From Cylindrodendrum hubeiense (Eukaryota > Ascomycota > Sordariomycetes > Hypocreales > Nectriaceae), in assembly GCA_014621425.1 (NCBI GenBank), contig JAANBB010000002.1:486425-550424 (forward strand): DNA of 64,000 nucleotides, read 5' to 3'. The notes under the pieces are model-generated. The model did not search any database and was not told the DNA's origin. It saw nothing but the letters and a program-made list of their open reading frames with translations. The position numbers and the translations under genes are program-made. Below, piece after piece: positions 34,236 through 48,900 of the stretch. Position 1 is the first letter of the stretch. Each line of letters begins with the position of its first letter.

Positions 34236-35085
34236 TGACCCCCAAAGCCCCGCCAGGCCTGATAACCCTAGGAACAGTCACAGGAAAACTCTATAGAAAT
34301 TGCCTATAATGATAATCAGGTCTTTATATAACTTGACAAGAATTCCCCTACTTGGGACAAGTAATCCTTTACGATATGAACCCACTTAATAGATAAGCTA
34401 GATATCAAGCTTAACATTATCCCCTAAGCATCTAGGACCAAGACCGGCTAGGCTATCCGCCCAGAAAACCTTAACATTTACAATAAGCTTATTAATAAGA
34501 GTCCTATTAGGCTCTAGCCCTGAGGGTTATAGCTATTAAGCTTATGATTAAATAGATTACCTATATAGTTATTAACTGCTCGAGAAACCTAATAAATATT
34601 ATAGGGATAACTATAGATTATAAGATTATCCTAAAAGATAAAGTGAAGGCTTAGAATAAGGCTCTGAGTTATTAGCTACTAACTAACCTACTATAATAAC
34701 CTAATATAGTTAATAAAGACTCTATTTATCTTATTTCTTAAGTAATTAAAGTATTTATTCTATCTCTTTAGGATAAGCTAACTAATAAGACTAATCTAAA
34801 AGATAGTTAAGTCTAACTAATATAATCTCTACTAGAACTATCACTCATAATATAATTATAATTATATTACCTATTATATTAACTATAAAAGGACCCCCTA
34901 TAAGGGAATACTCTATAAATATAAAACCTAGTACTTTAATTACTAAGATCTATATCTTTCTAATAATAGAAAATACCTTACCTAACCCCAAAGATAAAAT
35001 AGAATCTTAAAATAACTAATATAGCCAGAAAAGTAAGGAATCTGGGAAATTAATAAATAACTCTTCTACTAGTTCTACCCAGAGA
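34236..35085 (+). mobile_element. RIPped continuation of LINE-like ORF1
   Basis: The AT-rich sequence continues the frame of the preceding ORF only if many stops are treated as former Gln, Arg or Trp codons. Readable stretches include FTI.THLIDKLDIKLN and TGQAIRPENL-like text (allowing for a stop), which resembles the RNA-binding region of fungal LINE ORF1 proteins. No reverse transcriptase part is present because LTR element A begins at 35086. Confidence 0.4.
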
Positions 35086-35469
35086 TGTGATGTTCTAGCT
35101 ATTATATACAGGTAAAGGTATAGGGTAAGTAGGAATGTGTTAGGATATGATCTAAGTAGACCAGGACATATATTAAGTAAAGGGATTATAAGGTCTGATA
35201 ATATATAAACGGGAATATTTATATAATTAAGTCTGTTAATAGTTAAGGAGCTTAAGGTTCTTATTTAATATACTAAATAAATATATATATACTATATCCT
35301 TGGTAATGGATTGTGAGGTATGTGGGATTATAATAATCTATAGATTGTGATGATCTAGGATTATGAGTATAATCCTTAGCAATATACTCTATATATAATA
35401 GGAAGGAAAAAGTGAGTATATTATAATTCTGCTAGTTATGATCACCTAGTCTTAACCTAGGTTATAATA
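35086..35469 (-). repeat. 3' LTR of element A
   Basis: Matches 42569–42953 over its whole length with differences mostly C/T and G/A. It ends at the purine-rich tract on the element side. Confidence 0.85.
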
Positions 35470-38400
35470 TGATATCTCCCCTCTATTAGTTCTTGTTCTT
35501 AAGATTATATAAAGAGGCCAAGCTCCTATATTTTTTTAATAAGTGGTTTCCTTTTATATCCTTTCTAGTTATAATGCTAATAAGATATCTAGTTATATAG
35601 AAAAATAATATTCTTGTAAAACCCAGGAAAAATTATCTCTTATAGTAAATATTAAGTTTAATAGTTCTATTACTAAAATATTATATACTTATTATTTTTA
35701 TAATAAAAAGTTATATATAATATCTAATAAATTTACTTATTATAATAAGTATATTTATTATAGATAAAGTTATAATAGGGTATGTGTAATTTCTTCTTAT
35801 AAGGATATACTTTATTTTATTTTCTAGTTTCTTAAGTTAATCTTATATTTAATAAATAAATTACTTTCTTAAGAAAAGAAGCTTATAATTAATAAAGAGA
35901 ATACTAATAATACCCTTCTAGAGATTTATAATTATATAATAAAGTTATAAGCTAAGATAGCTATAATTACTAGGTAACTATTATAAATCTGGAAAATCTA
36001 AAGTAAGGTATTTACTAGATATAATGAGACTATATACTATAATTTATAAGGGCTCGAAAAAGAAAATAAATTATTTAGGGTATTAAATTCTTATAAATAG
36101 TAGATAATTAAAGATATTTAGTCTACTAATATTCTAAATAAATTTAATTAGTTTACTCTAGGTTTAGGGGATAAGTTAATTAATATAAGCTCTTTAATTA
36201 ATTCTTTATTTCTTATCTCTAGTATTAGTGAAAGTTCTTTAGGAGGTATTATATATAGATAAGGTTTTTAGATAGTTTTTATATATTTTCACTATCTGAG
36301 TAGTTTTTTCACTTTATAAGATATTCTGTTTTTCTATTAATAATTCTTATTTTATAGATTTTCTTAATTTTATATTCTTTTAGGCTATTAATTTTAATCT
36401 TAGGTTTATTATTAAACTTAGTATAAATTATATCTTTAATTATTTTAAATAATAAGATATAAAAACTAGATAGAATCTAACTTTTAATAATAGATCTAAT
36501 TTATAATTATTTTCTAATATTTTTTATAGAATTTTATAGGGTCTAATATATTTATAGTCTAGTTTTTTATTTGTTTATATTATTATAATATTTTTTATAA
36601 TAAGGTAAACTATATTTCCCTCTAAAAAGGATAGTCTCTTTATCTATTTTAGATTATAGTATTTTTTTATCTAGAATCTAATAAATTTAAGCTCTATTTT
36701 TATTTTTTAATATAGATCTTTAAGTTATTCTAATATAAGGATCACTTTAAGATTAACTAAATTAGATTAGCTTACTTTATAAATTTTAGTATTAAATCTA
36801 AAATTAATAAATATTAGGACAAGCTTTATACTTTTATTCTTAGCTATATTATAGCTTAATTATATAATTAGGAGCTTTTTAACCTAATTATCTTATTTAT
36901 AATTAATATAATAATAAAGGTATTATTCTAGTATTTAGTTTATTTATTCTATTTAACTATTTACTTAAGATCTCTAAATAATAATAAGTTAATAGTTTAA
37001 TTTTATATATAATATTAAGACTTACTAGAATTTAGATATAAATAGAGATCTTTTATTAGAGAGTATTTCTAAAGGTAATCTGTAAATATTAATAATATTC
37101 TATAAGAATATATAGGTAAATTATTTAGTATTTATTAATTTTTAGTAGAGTATAAAATAGGAAAATTTTATAAATCTATTAATAATAATTAGAATATTAT
37201 TATAGAAGATATTTATAATTAGGTCTCTAGATAGGGATAGTTTAGTAATAAAGTCTATTATAATAGAATTCTAGGGTTATTTAATAATTAGAAGGGATTA
37301 TAATTCTCTATATAGTTTATATTATTTTATAGTAGACTTATAATATAAGTTATACTAACTGATAATATCTTATATTATTTTCTTTATCTTAGAAAATTAA
37401 TATATTAATTTAATTTTATTAAGGGTTTTATTAATCTCTTAGTATTTATATAGGGGGTATTTATAAATTTTTTATATTAAGTTAGGATATAAATCTTCTA
37501 GTATTTAGAATTTCTTATTTTTATTTTCTAATAATAGCTTATTATTAAACTTCTAGATTTATTAGTATAATAGATTATTAAGTTTAATTTAGAATATTAT
37601 ATTAATAGTTTTACTTAATATATATTTATTATAGTATTAGATAGAATATTTAATAGTATTATTAAGACTATATATATTATATATTTCTATAATCTTATTA
37701 TATAGGGTCTTAATATTATTATTATATAATCTATCTTTATAGATATCTTTTATTATTTTATATTTTAATCTTTCCAGAATAATAATATATCTATTATAAT
37801 ATCTGACTTTTCCTATCCTTTCTTAATACTAATCTATAAAATCTATTATAGGGTCTATCTCTTAAATCCACTAAAGATATTCAGGTTTTAATCTTGTCTT
37901 TTATATAATAGTAATATATTATTATTCTAGGTATTCTTTTATATTAAAACTTAAGATTTAGTTATTAGTTTAGACCTTGCCTTTATTAAAATCAGGTTAT
38001 TAGTTAATAATATTTATATAGTTATTTTCTATACCTTTAATATAGATAATAATATAGTTAAACTCAGATAGGTATTTAATATATTTAAGCTATTATCTAT
38101 TAAGTTATTAGATAATAATAAAGTATAAGATATTCTTATAATTAGTAAAGACCTTAACTTTATATTTACTTTCAAGGAGATAATATCTAAATTCCTTGAA
38201 TATATTAATTATTATAAGGAATTCTTTATTATAGATAGGATAGTTAAGTTTAGTACTATAATATTTATATAAGAAAAAGGTAATAGGATATAATACTCTT
38301 ATATTATCCCTTTATTTAATCTGAGTACCTTAAATAAAGTCTAAGGAATTGGTTTTAAGCTTAACTTATCTATCTAGATTAAATATAGCTAGAATTAGTT

Positions 38401-41400
38401 TATTTAGGATTATTTTCTTAATTATATTAAATATTTTTTCTGTAATAATATCTTATTAAAATGGTTTTCCTTTTTTTATAAATTATATTAGTAATATAAT
38501 ATATTTATTAAAGTTCTAGAGGAATTATTAATAATAGTTTATAAATTCTAAGAATAATTAAATATCTTTTAGGTATTTTAATTATAGCTATTTATTAATT
38601 ATTATAATTTTCTTAGGATCTATCTTAATCTAATTATAGGAGATTATATATCCTAGAAATTTAACTTCTTAAATATAGAAATTATTTTTATTTAATTTAA
38701 TTAAGAGTTTAGTATTTTATAGTACTTTTAGTATTATATAAATATATATTATATATTTTTCTAGGATATCTAAGAAAATAAGGATATTATCTAAATAATA
38801 TATAATAAAGATATCTAGATATTCTTATAATATATTATTAATTATTTATTAGAATATTATTAGGATATTAATAAGACTAAAGGGTATTATAAGGTATTTA
38901 AAGAGTCTAAACTTTATTCTAAATATGATTTTCTATTTATATCCTTTTTTAATTTAGATAAGATTATATATTCTTTTTAGGTTAAGGATTATAAAGATCT
39001 TCTTATTATAAAGGTAATCTTTAAGTTCTGTGATAAGTGGGAATAGTATTTAGTTTTTTAGGATAATATTATTTAATTATCTATAATCTATAATTAGCTA
39101 GAACTTATTATTTTTCTTTAAAATAAATATAATTAGATAATTAGTAGAGGATTTAAATATTTATATAAATCCCTTTTTAAGTATATCTTTAATATATTCT
39201 TTAAGTATATTAAATTATATAATTATTAGGTTAAATATAGAGTAGAATATGGGATTTATTCTATCTTTTAATTTAATTTTATAATCCTATTAATTAAATT
39301 CTAGTAATCTAGTCTTAAGTGCTTCCTTAAAAAGTATTTTATAGATTTAGTATTATATTAATATGTTTTTTAAGTATTCTTCTTTAGGTATTTTTTTTAT
39401 TTCTTTAAGATTCTTATTTAATTATATAAATTATTATTAAACTTAACTAATAACTTATTAGAGTTATTATTTCTACTTTTTATAATATTTATATTATATT
39501 CCCTTGAAGGGTATAGAAAGAGATTTCTTATCTTTTATTTTATAATCTTTATTATTATTAGATAAGATTTAAGATCTTTTTTTTTTAAGTTATATTTATT
39601 AATATTAGAGAGTATATTATTAAAATTAATTTATATTTAGCCAGTTCTCTAATTAATATCTAGATTATATTTCTTAAATTATAAGTATTTAAGGATAAGA
39701 TAATACTATTAAATTAATAAAATATTAAGAGAGATTTTTTAATTCTTTCTATTAATAAAAACCTTTAGATATAGAATTATCTAGTTAATCTATCTATTAT
39801 TATATTAAAAGAAACCTCCTTTAAGATTCTATATTAAATATAGTTTTTCCTTATCCTTCTATAATAGTTTAAATATATTAACTATTTTAGGATTAATATA
39901 ATTACCTTTTACTTTACTATCTATTATTATAATAAATTCTATTCTCTGAATTTATATTAATATTTCTAGAGTCTTTCTTTTTCCTATTCTTTATATTATA
40001 CCTAGAGTCTTTTCTAAGAATAGTTCTATTTCCTTTATTATTATATATACCTATTACTCTTTTATAAGTAATAGTAATTATTTCCTTGATTAGAAGTTAA
40101 TCCTTATTCTGAGTTTAATAATAGTAATTTTCCTATTTTCTAGGCTTATTATTCTTAAGAATTCTATTAATCTAGTTTAATTTTCCAGGCTTAATTAAAT
40201 TTATTAATATCTTTCTTATTCTTAAAGTTAAAGTTATATTAAATTATATAGTTAATATATAAGAATTCTATCTAGATTTCTATAATATAAGTTTTATAAT
40301 CTTATTTATTATATAGGTAAGTTTTATTTAATTTGTATAGAATGTTTTTAATATTATATTTATATTATTTCCTGATCTTAGTTTATTTATAAACTTGGTA
40401 TTTAAGTATAATATAGTTATATACTAATATTTTAGGTTTTATATATATAGAAGGGAATATTTCTCCCTTATCTTCTAGAGTAATTATACTAATATTACTA
40501 AACTATTTAATAATATAATAGTACTTTAATTTCCTATAGAGATAAGGTCAGATAATAGATCCTAGTTAAACTTATATTAGATAATATTTATTTAATATTT
40601 TTTCTTTCTTATATTTTTATATATATATATTATATAACTAGTCTAAGAGATTAAGTTATAATTATTATAGTCTAGTAATATTTAAGGGTTATTAAGATAA
40701 TATAATAAAGATAATATATTAATTGGGTTTTAACTTTCCTTTATATTATAGGTATAGATATAGATAGGCTTATTATTATATAAGTTTTATTATTCTTTTA
40801 CTAGATTCTTATATATTTCTATATTATTTTCCTATTATCTTATTCTATCTTTATTATAAATCCAATGTCTATTATTCTCTAAGTCTGAATATATAATAAG
40901 ACTAATTATAATAGTATTATCTAACTTAGGATACTTATTAGCTAGTATAATAATATTATTATCAGAGATAGGAAAGCTAATCTTATATACTTATTTAATC
41001 TCTTCTCTAAGTTATAAGTATAATATTCCTTCTATTCAGATATAAAAGCTTTAATAGATTTAGTTATTAATCTCTTATTATTTAGTGATTTTAGTATTAA
41101 GTTCTTTATTAATAGATAGTGGAATTTTAGAATTAGACTATCTATCTAGGATATTAATCTTAGATTTTCTGTCTTAAGAATCTCTATCTCTTCTAACTAT
41201 TATAATTATTTGTTTACCTTTATTAATAGGGGATACTTACTTACCTTCAAGAATTAGAGTTTACTTAGGATTCTTCTTCTTATTCCTGGTTATTATTATA
41301 ATTATTCTAATAGCTATCTGGAGTTTATTATTCTTAATTATAATATTAATATATCTATTATTAGGAATAGGCTTGAATTTCTAATTAGTATTAGTATAAA

Positions 41401-42568
41401 TACATTTATTTTTAAAATATCTAAACTTTTTATAATTATAATATTAGACTTTAAAGTGGTCTTTTTATATTATACCTATCTCTATAGGTCCTGAGTCTAT
41501 TCTATAAAAGGTATTTATTTATTATTTCTTACTCTAATTAGTTTTCTTACCTTTCTAATTATTATTAAATATAATATCTTCTTTATTAGACTTCTTTTCT
41601 TATTATCTTTTAAATTATTAGTTATTAAGTTCTATTATAAGTTAGATAATTATATTAAATATATTTAGTTTTTAACTAATTATTATATCTTTAATTTCTA
41701 ACTTAAATCCTATATAGAATATTAAGATAAAGGCTTATTCTCTCTATCTTTTAAGATAGGCTATATTATTCCAGAAGTTAATAATATAACTTAATATTAA
41801 ATCTTTCTACTTAAGCTTTCTAAGTCTTTTTTCTATAGCTTTCTTTTTATTAGTTAGGTTAAATACTCCTCTAAGTTTTCTCTTAAATATTATATAGGAA
41901 TTATAGATTATCTTAGTTTTAGTTTTATATCTATTATAGGGATTATTAAGAAAATCTCTTATAAATAGCTCAAATTAAATAAGAGTTTTATCCTTTAGGA
42001 ATCTTATAATATACTTAATCTTATCTTTATCCTTAAAGAACTAGATAAGATAATAGTTTTAGAATATCTTAAGTTATATAAAGAAGTTTTATAACTTTAT
42101 TACAGAACTATTATAATTATCTAGTTTATAAGATCTGAGGATTTCTCTTATATCTTTTTCACAAATAGTGAGAAAGTTAAGCTAGATAATATAATCTTAA
42201 TAGAGACCTTTCTATTTAATTAAATCTTTGTGAAATACTATATTTTACTTAATAAGTAAGATAACTTAGTTAATTAGTATCTTTAATTCCTTAATTTTAA
42301 TATTCTTATTATATTTAATTATTATGAATAATTTACTAATTTTATTAAAAAGTTATTTATTCTACCTCTTAATATATTTAAGTTCCTCTTATAAGACTTT
42401 ATTATTATTAAAGTTTAGTATATTATTATTATTCTCTATAAGGGACTAAATAATAAATTACTTATTTATAATAAGAATATCCCTAAGAATACTAGAAACT
42501 ATTATTTTAACTTATTTAAAATATTACTCAGGTTAATATAGTAATATACTAAATAAGAGCTATTAATA

Positions 42569-42953
42569 TATAATATTCTAGCTATTATATATAAATAAAG
42601 GTATAGGGTAGGTAGGAATATATTAGGATATAATCTAAATAGACCAGGATATATATTAAGTAAAGGGATCATGGAATCTAATAATATATAAACAGGAATA
42701 TCTATATAATTAAGTCTATTAATAATTAAGGAGCTTAAAATTCTTATCTAATATATTAAATAAATATATATATATTATATCTATTATAATAGATTGTGAG
42801 GTATATAGGATCATAGTGATCTATAGATCATAATAATCTAGGATTATGGGCACGATCCTTAGTGGTATGTTCTAGGTATGATAGGATAGAAAAAAGTGAG
42901 TATGTTATGGTTCTGCTAGTGGTGATTGCCTGGTCTTAACCTGGGCTATGATA
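42569..42953 (-). repeat. 5' LTR of element A
   Basis: The partner of the left LTR. It retains more G/C towards its right part (42780–42953) than the left copy, so the two LTRs were mutated unequally. Confidence 0.85.
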
Positions 42954-45900
42954 TTCAGGTATATTATTTTTCTTTAGTAATAATACTTTTATTTTCTGGG
43001 TATTAATAATTATTCTTTTTTAGTAGGCTAATTATTAGATAAGTTAAGCTTATAATATCTTAGCCACTAGTATATTTTCCTATAATTTAATCTTCTAAGA
43101 TAACTAGGATTTCTTACCTACTTTTAACTAGTATTTTTAATAATTACTCTTATTTTCTTTTTATAATTATTAATTTCCTTGGTTTTTCAGGAAATATTAC
43201 TAATTCTCTAATAATCTTCTTCTTAATCTTAATATCTATTAAAATAAGCTTTACCTTTTCCTAGTCCAGGTAAAATTAAATTTTTTTTTTTATATTAATA
43301 GCTTCTTCTTCTAATTAGAGATTATAGTTATTTAAATATCCCTTCTATATTATAAGATATTTCTATTAGTTTTATTTATTTCTTTTTATTATTCTTAACC
43401 TAAAAACTTTATTAATTTCCCAGTACTTATACTTATCTCTTTATTAACTAGGTTTATCTTCTTTTCTTTTTACTAGTCCTGGTTATTATTCTAGGGTATT
43501 TACTAGTTTAAGATATATAATTAATATTATTAGATAAATATTAAGATTATCTTTTATTTCTAATTTATATACTAAGTTCCCAATTCTTTTAATAATCTAG
43601 TATAAATTAATATATTTTTCTTTAAGTTTATTTACTTAATTATTAGCTATAGTATATCCTTTACTAATTTTTAGCTAGATTTAGTCTCTGATCTTAAATT
43701 TTATTAGCTAATATCACTAATTATATTATTCCTTTATAATAACTTATCTAAATATAATTATAAGAATAGTTTATTCTCTTATAATATTATAATCTAGTAG
43801 TTCTTATTAATTATCTAGGTAATATTATCTATTATCTATCTTTTATTAAGAGATTAATTTATTAGGAGTAGTCTTAATTATTAAGAAGTATAAGTTATTA
43901 AGATTGAATTATAGTGGGATAATTATTTCTATCTATAATTAATCAGGGAAATCCATAATATAATATTATAAGAATATTTCCACAATCTGATTTCTTCTTT
44001 CTAATACTCTATTTATTTATAGATAATAAATAATTAATATTAATAACTTAATATTAAATATTAATTATAATTCTCTCTAGAATTTACTTATAAACTTTAA
44101 GTCTTAATTAGAAATAATATTCTTTAGAATTCTCTAGTTAATATATAAAAGTTCTATATATAAAGTCTAAGTCTAATTCTTAATAATATACTAGTTATTT
44201 CCTAGGATAAGTAAATATATTTTATAAAACTTATAAATTATTATAAATAAGATATTAAAATATAATTTTCCTAGGATCTTCTAAGAGGAGTTCTTAACCT
44301 TAACTATTAGAAGACTAATAATAAAGTCTATAATTATAATATAGAATAGGATTATTAGTATTTATATAGATTAGAGCTATTTATTTAACTTATCTTAAGA
44401 TATTTAATTATATAAGTAAGTATTATAACTATCTATATATTAATTAATTAATAATTAGAGTTTCTTAATAATAAAGGTTAATTATAAATTATATTATATT
44501 TAGTCTCTTCCTAGATAGTTCTTTTAAAAATATATTTTCTAGATTAATTACTTAATCACTTTCTATAGGATATAAAGCTTTTTTTACCTATTTAGTTTAA
44601 CTAGATAAATTATTCCCTTAATATACACAAATAGTAATCTAGATATTTTATTTTTATTATCTAATTATTAGATAGCTCTAGCTATTTATCTATCTATCTA
44701 ATAATTATCTGTAACAGAGGTTCTAAGGATGAGGCCGAGAAGGCTTAGTAAGGAACCTCAGTTAGAATGGTTTTGACTCAGTATCTTAAAAGGCGCACCC
44801 CGCTTCTTGAAGAGATGCGGGGTAAGCTTCAGTCTTGTTACAATCTTGAATATACCTTTGCTCTGCCTGACTATCCTACGATTACTAGATGTTTCCCTAG
44901 TGATTGCCTTACCACTATTACATTATCTCTTATTTCCCTTTTAAATATGGGCTTAATTAACACTTCTAAGAAATAGTATATTTACTTGATATTTACTTTC
45001 CCTTCTTACTAAGTATCTAGCTCCCCTTTAAGTTCTTATTTATTTTTAAGGATTTCCCTGAATAAGTAAGATAAGATATTAGATATAATATTATTAGGTC
45101 TAAGAATATATCTAAGATCTAGTAGAAATTAACTTAAATATTATAATATTATAATAAGTCTCTTATTATTCTTAGAACTCTAAGAGAATACTAACTTTTA
45201 GTTTATTAGGGTATATACTATAAAATAATCTATAAATATAATTATTTTTTTTCCTTTTATAGAATATAATTAAATATAAAGTTTCTAATATATCTATATT
45301 AGGTAGATTATCTTAAGTTCTATAGGCTAATATTATTTCTTAGTATTTCTTAGTATTTAGCTAAGATATATAATAAGTTAGATTATAGTAGATAGAATCT
45401 TATTTAGATTATCTTATAAGTATTTAGGATCTAAATAGTATATTATTCTATTTATTTTCTATTCTTTAAAGGTATTTAATTAAAGGAATAATTATTAGTT
45501 AGAGTTAAAATAATATAGGATATTAGTTTTTATTAGACTATCTATAATATCTTTAAAGTATTCCTTTTCTATTATAATAGGATTAAATATAGTTTTACTA
45601 GTATAAGTTACTTAGACTTATCCTATAACTATCTTATCTTTTTATTTCCCTTTTATTAGTAAGATTATTTTATATTATTATAATAGCTTGATTTAACTAG
45701 CAAATCTTCTTACTAGATATCAGAGCTATCTAATTATATTAATTTATTTCTCAAGCTATTATAGGGTACTTAGAAACTGGATATTCTTTAAGGCTTTAAC
45801 CTATCTAACTATATTAGTAAGACTAATCCTATTAATCTAAAAGCCTAATAATTCTACTAAAAGATATCCTAAGAATATCTTTTCTAAGAATAGGATAATA

Positions 45901-48900
45901 TTTCTTTATTAGAATAATTAAAAGATTTTAATAAGTTATATTAAGTATTTTTCTTTAATATCTAAGTAAATAATAATATTATTAATAAATATAAAAATAT
46001 ATTCCTAATAATCCTTTAGGATATAATCTATAAATTATTAGATATAGACTAATAAATTCTTAAAGATTATTAGGATAACTTTAAATTATTCTATCCCTTA
46101 ATAACTAATTACTATAAACTGGTTATAATAAGTTTAATATATAAAGAATTAATAAAAGAAACTTTAAGTATTTATAATTATTATCTATTTCTTTTTATAG
46201 AGTTTTTAGAGAATATCCTATTAGAGAAGTATTAAATAGGTATTTGGGATAGTAATGTGATTAAGAGTTTATAAATTAACTATAATATAGTCCTTTTCTT
46301 TTCTATTAACTATTTACTATATAATAAATATTAAGTTAGTAAAGGGAGTGGGTTTATGAGCTTATTCTATCCTATCTTACTTATATAATCTATTAAATAT
46401 TTTATCTAGGAATTCTCTGTTTTTAAGGTTAAGAGAATATACCCTAGAATTGAGCTTTTATTTATACTAATTCTCTACTAATAGTATCTTTATCTAGTAT
46501 TTTTCCTTAATATTAATTACCCTAATATTAGTCTAGAGTTTAGGAAAGGATTCTATTAGTTCTAGTAAATGTTTTAGCTAGGAGATACTTAGCTTAGTAT
46601 TACTATCTATATACTAGGTCTAAATAGATAGGTTATCTTTCCAGGGATTATCTTCTTTTAGAATACTAGTTTCCGCTATTTTAACTAGTATATTATAGCT
46701 AATAAGTACATATTCTCTATAAGTGATTATAAACTAGACCTAATTAACTTCCTCGATCTTTTTACTAGGATTAATAAGATTTAGAGTGACTATATATTAA
46801 TTTAGCTAGAAGATTATAGGTTTCTAGGAATAATTTATTATATATATTACCTCTAATTACTATATTAAAGCACTAATTATTCCTTTATATTAGAGATTAA
46901 GGAAATAGTTCTATTCTTTAACTTATTCTCCTCTAGAAACCTATATAACCTTATTATTTTTTAGGGGAATTATTATAGAATCTATTATATATAAGGGTAT
47001 TCTAGCTAATTTAGACCTATAATATACTATTATTAATAAGTATATTCTATTAGTTAATCTAATTATTATTTTTTAGGTTAAGTTCAGGATATCTATTTAA
47101 TAGAATATATTAAATTCTTATTCTAGGAGGAGATTAATACTCAGACTAGATATTACTTATATATTAATAATAACTTTTATTAATATTAATTTCCTATTTT
47201 TATATCTAGATAAGTAAATAGTAAAGGTTATCTATCTTTTAATATAACTTATTCTTATATCTTTAAGTTTTATCTAAAGACTTTTATTTATAAAAATATC
47301 TAGAAAGAAAGATAATATTTCCTATAAGATAATTAATCTAATAGCCCTAGAATTAAGGTAAGCTTCCTATCTAGCCTTTCTATAAGGTCTAGCTTATACT
47401 TAGATCTGAAAATATATATATTATACTAGTAATCTTAATCCCAGAGTAATTTCCACTAAGATATATTTAATTATAGATAATAATAAAGATATTTTCTAGG
47501 GAGGGAAAGTAATATTATTAAACACTAGTTTTCTATTATTAATATCTAGGATAAAGCTAATATACTCTATCTATAAGATAGTAATAATAGTCTCTTAGAT
47601 AAACTTATAAAATTCCTTGATCTTAGATATTATTAGATTATCTATTTTATCTTTATCTAAAACCTTATTATTTATAAAACTTACTATTTCTATAATATAA
47701 TCTTCAATTAGAAGATAATCTTATTTACTAACTATTAATACTTATTCTAATATTTCCTTAGAGAAATAGATTTTACTTTAATTATCTACTAAGATATTCT
47801 TAACTAGATAATTAATATAATTTCCCTATAAGATATTACTAGAATATATATTTCCTTATTAAAAAGAAGAGAATTAATATACTAGAGATAGTCTAGGAAT
47901 ATTTAAGATTATTTAGTTAGAATATCCTAGTAACACTTTAATTAGGGTTTAATTAGGAGAATTAATATCTAGAGATCTAAATATAATTAGAGTCTATAGA
48001 TATAGAGTTAATATCCCAGATTCGTGAATATTCTAGGAAGTATATTAATTTCTAATATTATAATCTTTACTTAGGATATTATATAATTATTCTAGGATCT
48101 TAATAGATCTTATTATTTTTAGTTAGATAGAGTAGGAAATACTTAGATTTAGGTGGGAAGGTATATTTTATCTTTGTCTGGATTTATTTACTTAATCTTT
48201 AAGATTTCCCTTAATAATAGTATAATAAAGGTTTAATATTATATATATATATTATTTAATCTATTTAAGAAATATTTATAATAGGATTAGAACTATTAGC
48301 TTTTTATATAGAGAACTATTTAATTTAATAAAGATAATTAATTTTAATTATATATTATTATATCTAGTTATAATAGATTAATATTTTATCTGAGATATCT
48401 AAGTATAGAAATCTATCTAATTATAAATATCTTAAAGAGTATATCTTAGTTTATTAAAAGACTATAAGATAATATTAATCTATATTTAGAATTATTCTTT
48501 AAGTAAGTTATACTAATATCTAAGCCTAATAATAATATTTATATAAATACTCTATTAGATATTATCTAGATTATTATTATATTAATTAAGAGTAAATTCT
48601 AAGAGAAATTATAGGATATTTATTATTAATAGTATTTTATATTCTAGTTCTCTGATTATATATTAGATTAGGATATTATTAAAGTATTTTATTTATTAAT
48701 AGATAGTCTTAGTATTATCTATAATAATATTATTAAATTGTTTATTATAGATTCTTAGAAATTAGAACTATCTTACTTTTTCTAATTAGAAATAGATATA
48801 GATATTATCTATACTTATTAGAGTGGGTTATATATTATTTAATAGCTATTAGAATTACTTATTAATTATAATAACTATTAGAGATATACTAATTATTAAA

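Larger units (their letters stand above)
35086..42953 (-). mobile_element. Ty3/gypsy chromovirus A, RIP-inactivated
   Basis: A 7,868-bp element with 384/385-bp LTRs at both ends, oriented on the minus strand. The purine-rich tract GAGGGGAGA adjoins the left (3') LTR. Minus-strand translation, interrupted by many stops, shows a gag-type zinc-knuckle region near 41.4 kb and reverse transcriptase with YYLDNILIFLD near 38.8 kb. It is the same family as element B: the LTR starts, primer-binding region and coding text match. I found no matching 5-bp target duplication at its ends (AGAGA left, TTCAG right), so one junction may be rearranged. Confidence 0.85.

Noticed and set aside
35081..42958. Target-site duplication for element A
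   Set aside because: AGAGA on the left and TTCAG on the right do not match, even allowing for RIP transitions.
44767..44976. 69-codon open frame in the AT-rich block
   Set aside because: It spans the un-RIPped solo LTR and is open only because that segment escaped mutation. No protein-like features.
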